From an uncultured Lachnoanaerobaculum sp. (lineage in GTDB: Bacteria > Bacillota > Clostridia > Lachnospirales > Lachnospiraceae), in the NCBI RefSeq assembly GCF_938015485.1, contig NZ_CALLVU010000099.1, positions 62,001-126,000 of the forward strand: a stretch of 64,000 bases of DNA, read 5' to 3'. The notes beneath the pieces are model-generated. The model was given only the letters and a program-made list of their open reading frames with translations, did no database searches and was not told the DNA's origin. Shown here one piece after another: positions 62,867-64,000 of this stretch. A program made the translations under genes and the position numbers. Position 1 is the stretch's first letter, and each line of letters opens with the position of its first letter.

Positions 62867-63502
62867 TTACATCTTAGGATAAGCGGTCACAATCAATCTG
62901 CTGTTTACATATTCTCCCAAGAACACATCATTTATACTGTCTATGTCGCGCTCTTTCAGCTTTGATTTAACCCAATCTTTGTCATGCCCTATAATCTCAA
63001 GTACATCTTCATTGAGTATGCCGTTTGATATAAGCGGAAACTTCGGAGCGGCGGATTTCATATCTATGATGGTAAGTTTACCGTTGGTCTCCATAATTGC
63101 CGACTTTACATCCTCGGTTGAGTCAAGCCCCTCCGTTCTGATAGTCAACATAAGCTGTTCTGCAGATATGCCGACCTTAGCGCAGTTGGCGACATTTACC
63201 TTGCCGTTTTTTACCAATGTGGTGGGAGTGCCTACAACAAGTGACTTTACAAAGTCGATATTTACCATAAGTTTAACTATGATAACAACCAGTGACCATA
63301 CAAGTATGAATATCAAAAAAGTCAAGATGGATATGGAAGTATTATATATAACACCTCCTATGATACCGCCGAGTACATAGTTTTGGATCTGATTCAAAGG
63401 TGTATTTACAGAAAACTCGTATTTTCCGAGAATATGTATCTGTAAAATCATTATCAAAATACCTAAAATAAATTTTATTCCGACCAATAAATATATATTC
63501 AT
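62867..63502 (-). CDS. DUF421 (YetF-like) membrane protein
   Basis: A 211-residue protein with three N-terminal membrane segments (about 3-85) and a cytosolic C-terminal domain. Family elements include LGKYEFSVNTPLNQIQNYVLGGIIGGVIYN, seen in part, and GTPTTLVKNGKVNVANCAKVGISAEQL. Members of this family (YetF, YdfS) occur in spore-forming Firmicutes, sometimes linked to germination proteins. It is followed in reading order by the stop-adjacent DUF3290 gene upstream (1-base gap), a common pairing. Confidence 0.85.
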   Translation of the reverse strand: MNIYLLVGIKFILGILIMILQIHILGKYEFSVNTPLNQIQNYVLGGIIGGVIYNTSISILTFLIFILVWSLVVIIVKLMVNIDFVKSLVVGTPTTLVKNGKVNVANCAKVGISAEQLMLTIRTEGLDSTEDVKSAIMETNGKLTIIDMKSAAPKFPLISNGILNEDVLEIIGHDKDWVKSKLKERDIDSINDVFLGEYVNSRLIVTAYPKM

Positions 63503-63503
63503 A

Positions 63504-63953
63504 CTATTTCTCTCCGTCTACATATACATTGTGGTTGATTATATGTGTACGCTCCAATGTGTATGAGTTGTTGTCGGCATTCAAATGAACCGTATAGTCC
63601 TCGTCGTTGTATCTTACTATTATTCCGTCCTTTAATGTAGTGGAGTTCACCATAACATTGTAAGGAGAAACATTGTAGTCCGTGGCTACACTTTCAATAA
63701 ATTTTAAGAGTACATGAGACTGTGAAAAATCACGGTTGTTCTGTGTGTAATGCTCCACCTGAATACCTAAAAGTATAAAGGTCAAAACTACAATACCTAT
63801 TGAGATATCTCTAAGCCTTGTTTTCATTCTGTCTTTCATAAACTTAAAGCTTGTCAGTATAACTATAGCCAAAAGTACGATAATAATTGCGGAACGTACA
63901 ATCAGACCTGTTGACTGGGTTTTGGTTATGTAGTCCAGTGTGTAAAAATTCAT
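63504..63953 (-). CDS. DUF3290 membrane protein, partner of DUF421
   Basis: A 149-residue protein with two membrane segments near the N-terminus (about 15-65) and a soluble domain. MNFYTLDYITKTQSTGLIVR and HYTQNNRDFSQSHVLLKF match the DUF3290 pattern. It is encoded directly ahead of the DUF421 gene, with one base between them. The start at 63953 follows GAAAGGAAATATT. Role unknown; both are probably subunits of one membrane complex. The last 26 bases of the window hold no recognisable feature. Confidence 0.82.
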   Translation of the reverse strand: MNFYTLDYITKTQSTGLIVRSAIIIVLLAIVILTSFKFMKDRMKTRLRDISIGIVVLTFILLGIQVEHYTQNNRDFSQSHVLLKFIESVATDYNVSPYNVMVNSTTLKDGIIVRYNDEDYTVHLNADNNSYTLERTHIINHNVYVDGEK

Positions 63954-64000
63954 AATAATATTTCCTTTCTGCATATAAAACTTTAAGGATGTAGCCCCAA

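Overview
The window looks like a chromosomal segment of a low-GC, Gram-positive anaerobe of the Lachnospiraceae type (Clostridia). This is inferred from the AT-rich DNA, strong AGGAGG-type ribosome binding sites, a T-box leader, an OhrR-type regulator, a RelQ-like small alarmone synthetase and the familiar clostridial gene set. No rRNA is present, so the species cannot be fixed from the sequence alone.

Layout. 1-2550 (minus strand): a tryptophan-type T-box leader drives a DAHP synthase and the start of trpE, with a pair of hairpin-rich tandem repeats between leader and operon. 2600-11220: housekeeping genes (rhomboid-like membrane protein, pyruvate kinase, cyclophilin, GNAT enzyme, ispE, a GntR regulator, ddl, murI, a DUF1934 protein, rhomboid protease). 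11228-12363: a small accessory module with a DUF3990 ADP-ribosyltransferase-like protein, two small partner proteins and a decayed gene. 12575-23371: a complete type I-E CRISPR-Cas system (cas3, cse1, cse2, cas7, cas5, cas6e, cas1, and a cas2 fused to a DEDDh exonuclease). Its array has 23 recognisable repeats plus one fossil repeat, followed by another decayed small gene.

23658-44552: dnaE, an Mrp ATPase, alarmone synthetase, MATE exporter, fumarase, signal peptidase, a ribosome/DNA maintenance run (rbgA, rnhB, yraN, pgeF), an aminotransferase, an ABC-F protein, exonuclease III, a GH13-like protein that has lost its catalytic residues, tRNA-Gln, a glutamine amidotransferase, acyl-ACP thioesterase, CvfB and a CHAP-domain lysin-like protein. 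44712-54717: transport and redox genes (trkA-trkH, metN-metI-metQ, tcdA, a Na+/alanine symporter, trxA-trxB-gpx), followed by ohrR and a NUDIX hydrolase.

55800-57610 is the second accessory zone: a small charged protein behind a palindromic operator, a head-to-head hicA/hicB pair whose hicB promoter carries a related palindrome, and four very short genes (24-31 codons) each with its own ribosome binding site, encoding amphipathic or cationic peptides. This micropeptide cluster is the best candidate for something undescribed. 57795-63953: a CAP-domain wall-binding protein, a polar amino acid ABC transporter, an HD hydrolase, a cupin and a DUF421/DUF3290 membrane pair.

Gene starts were moved from the longest possible reading frame to the codon with the best ribosome binding site where the sequence allowed. 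All family names come from reading the translations by eye; no database search was run.
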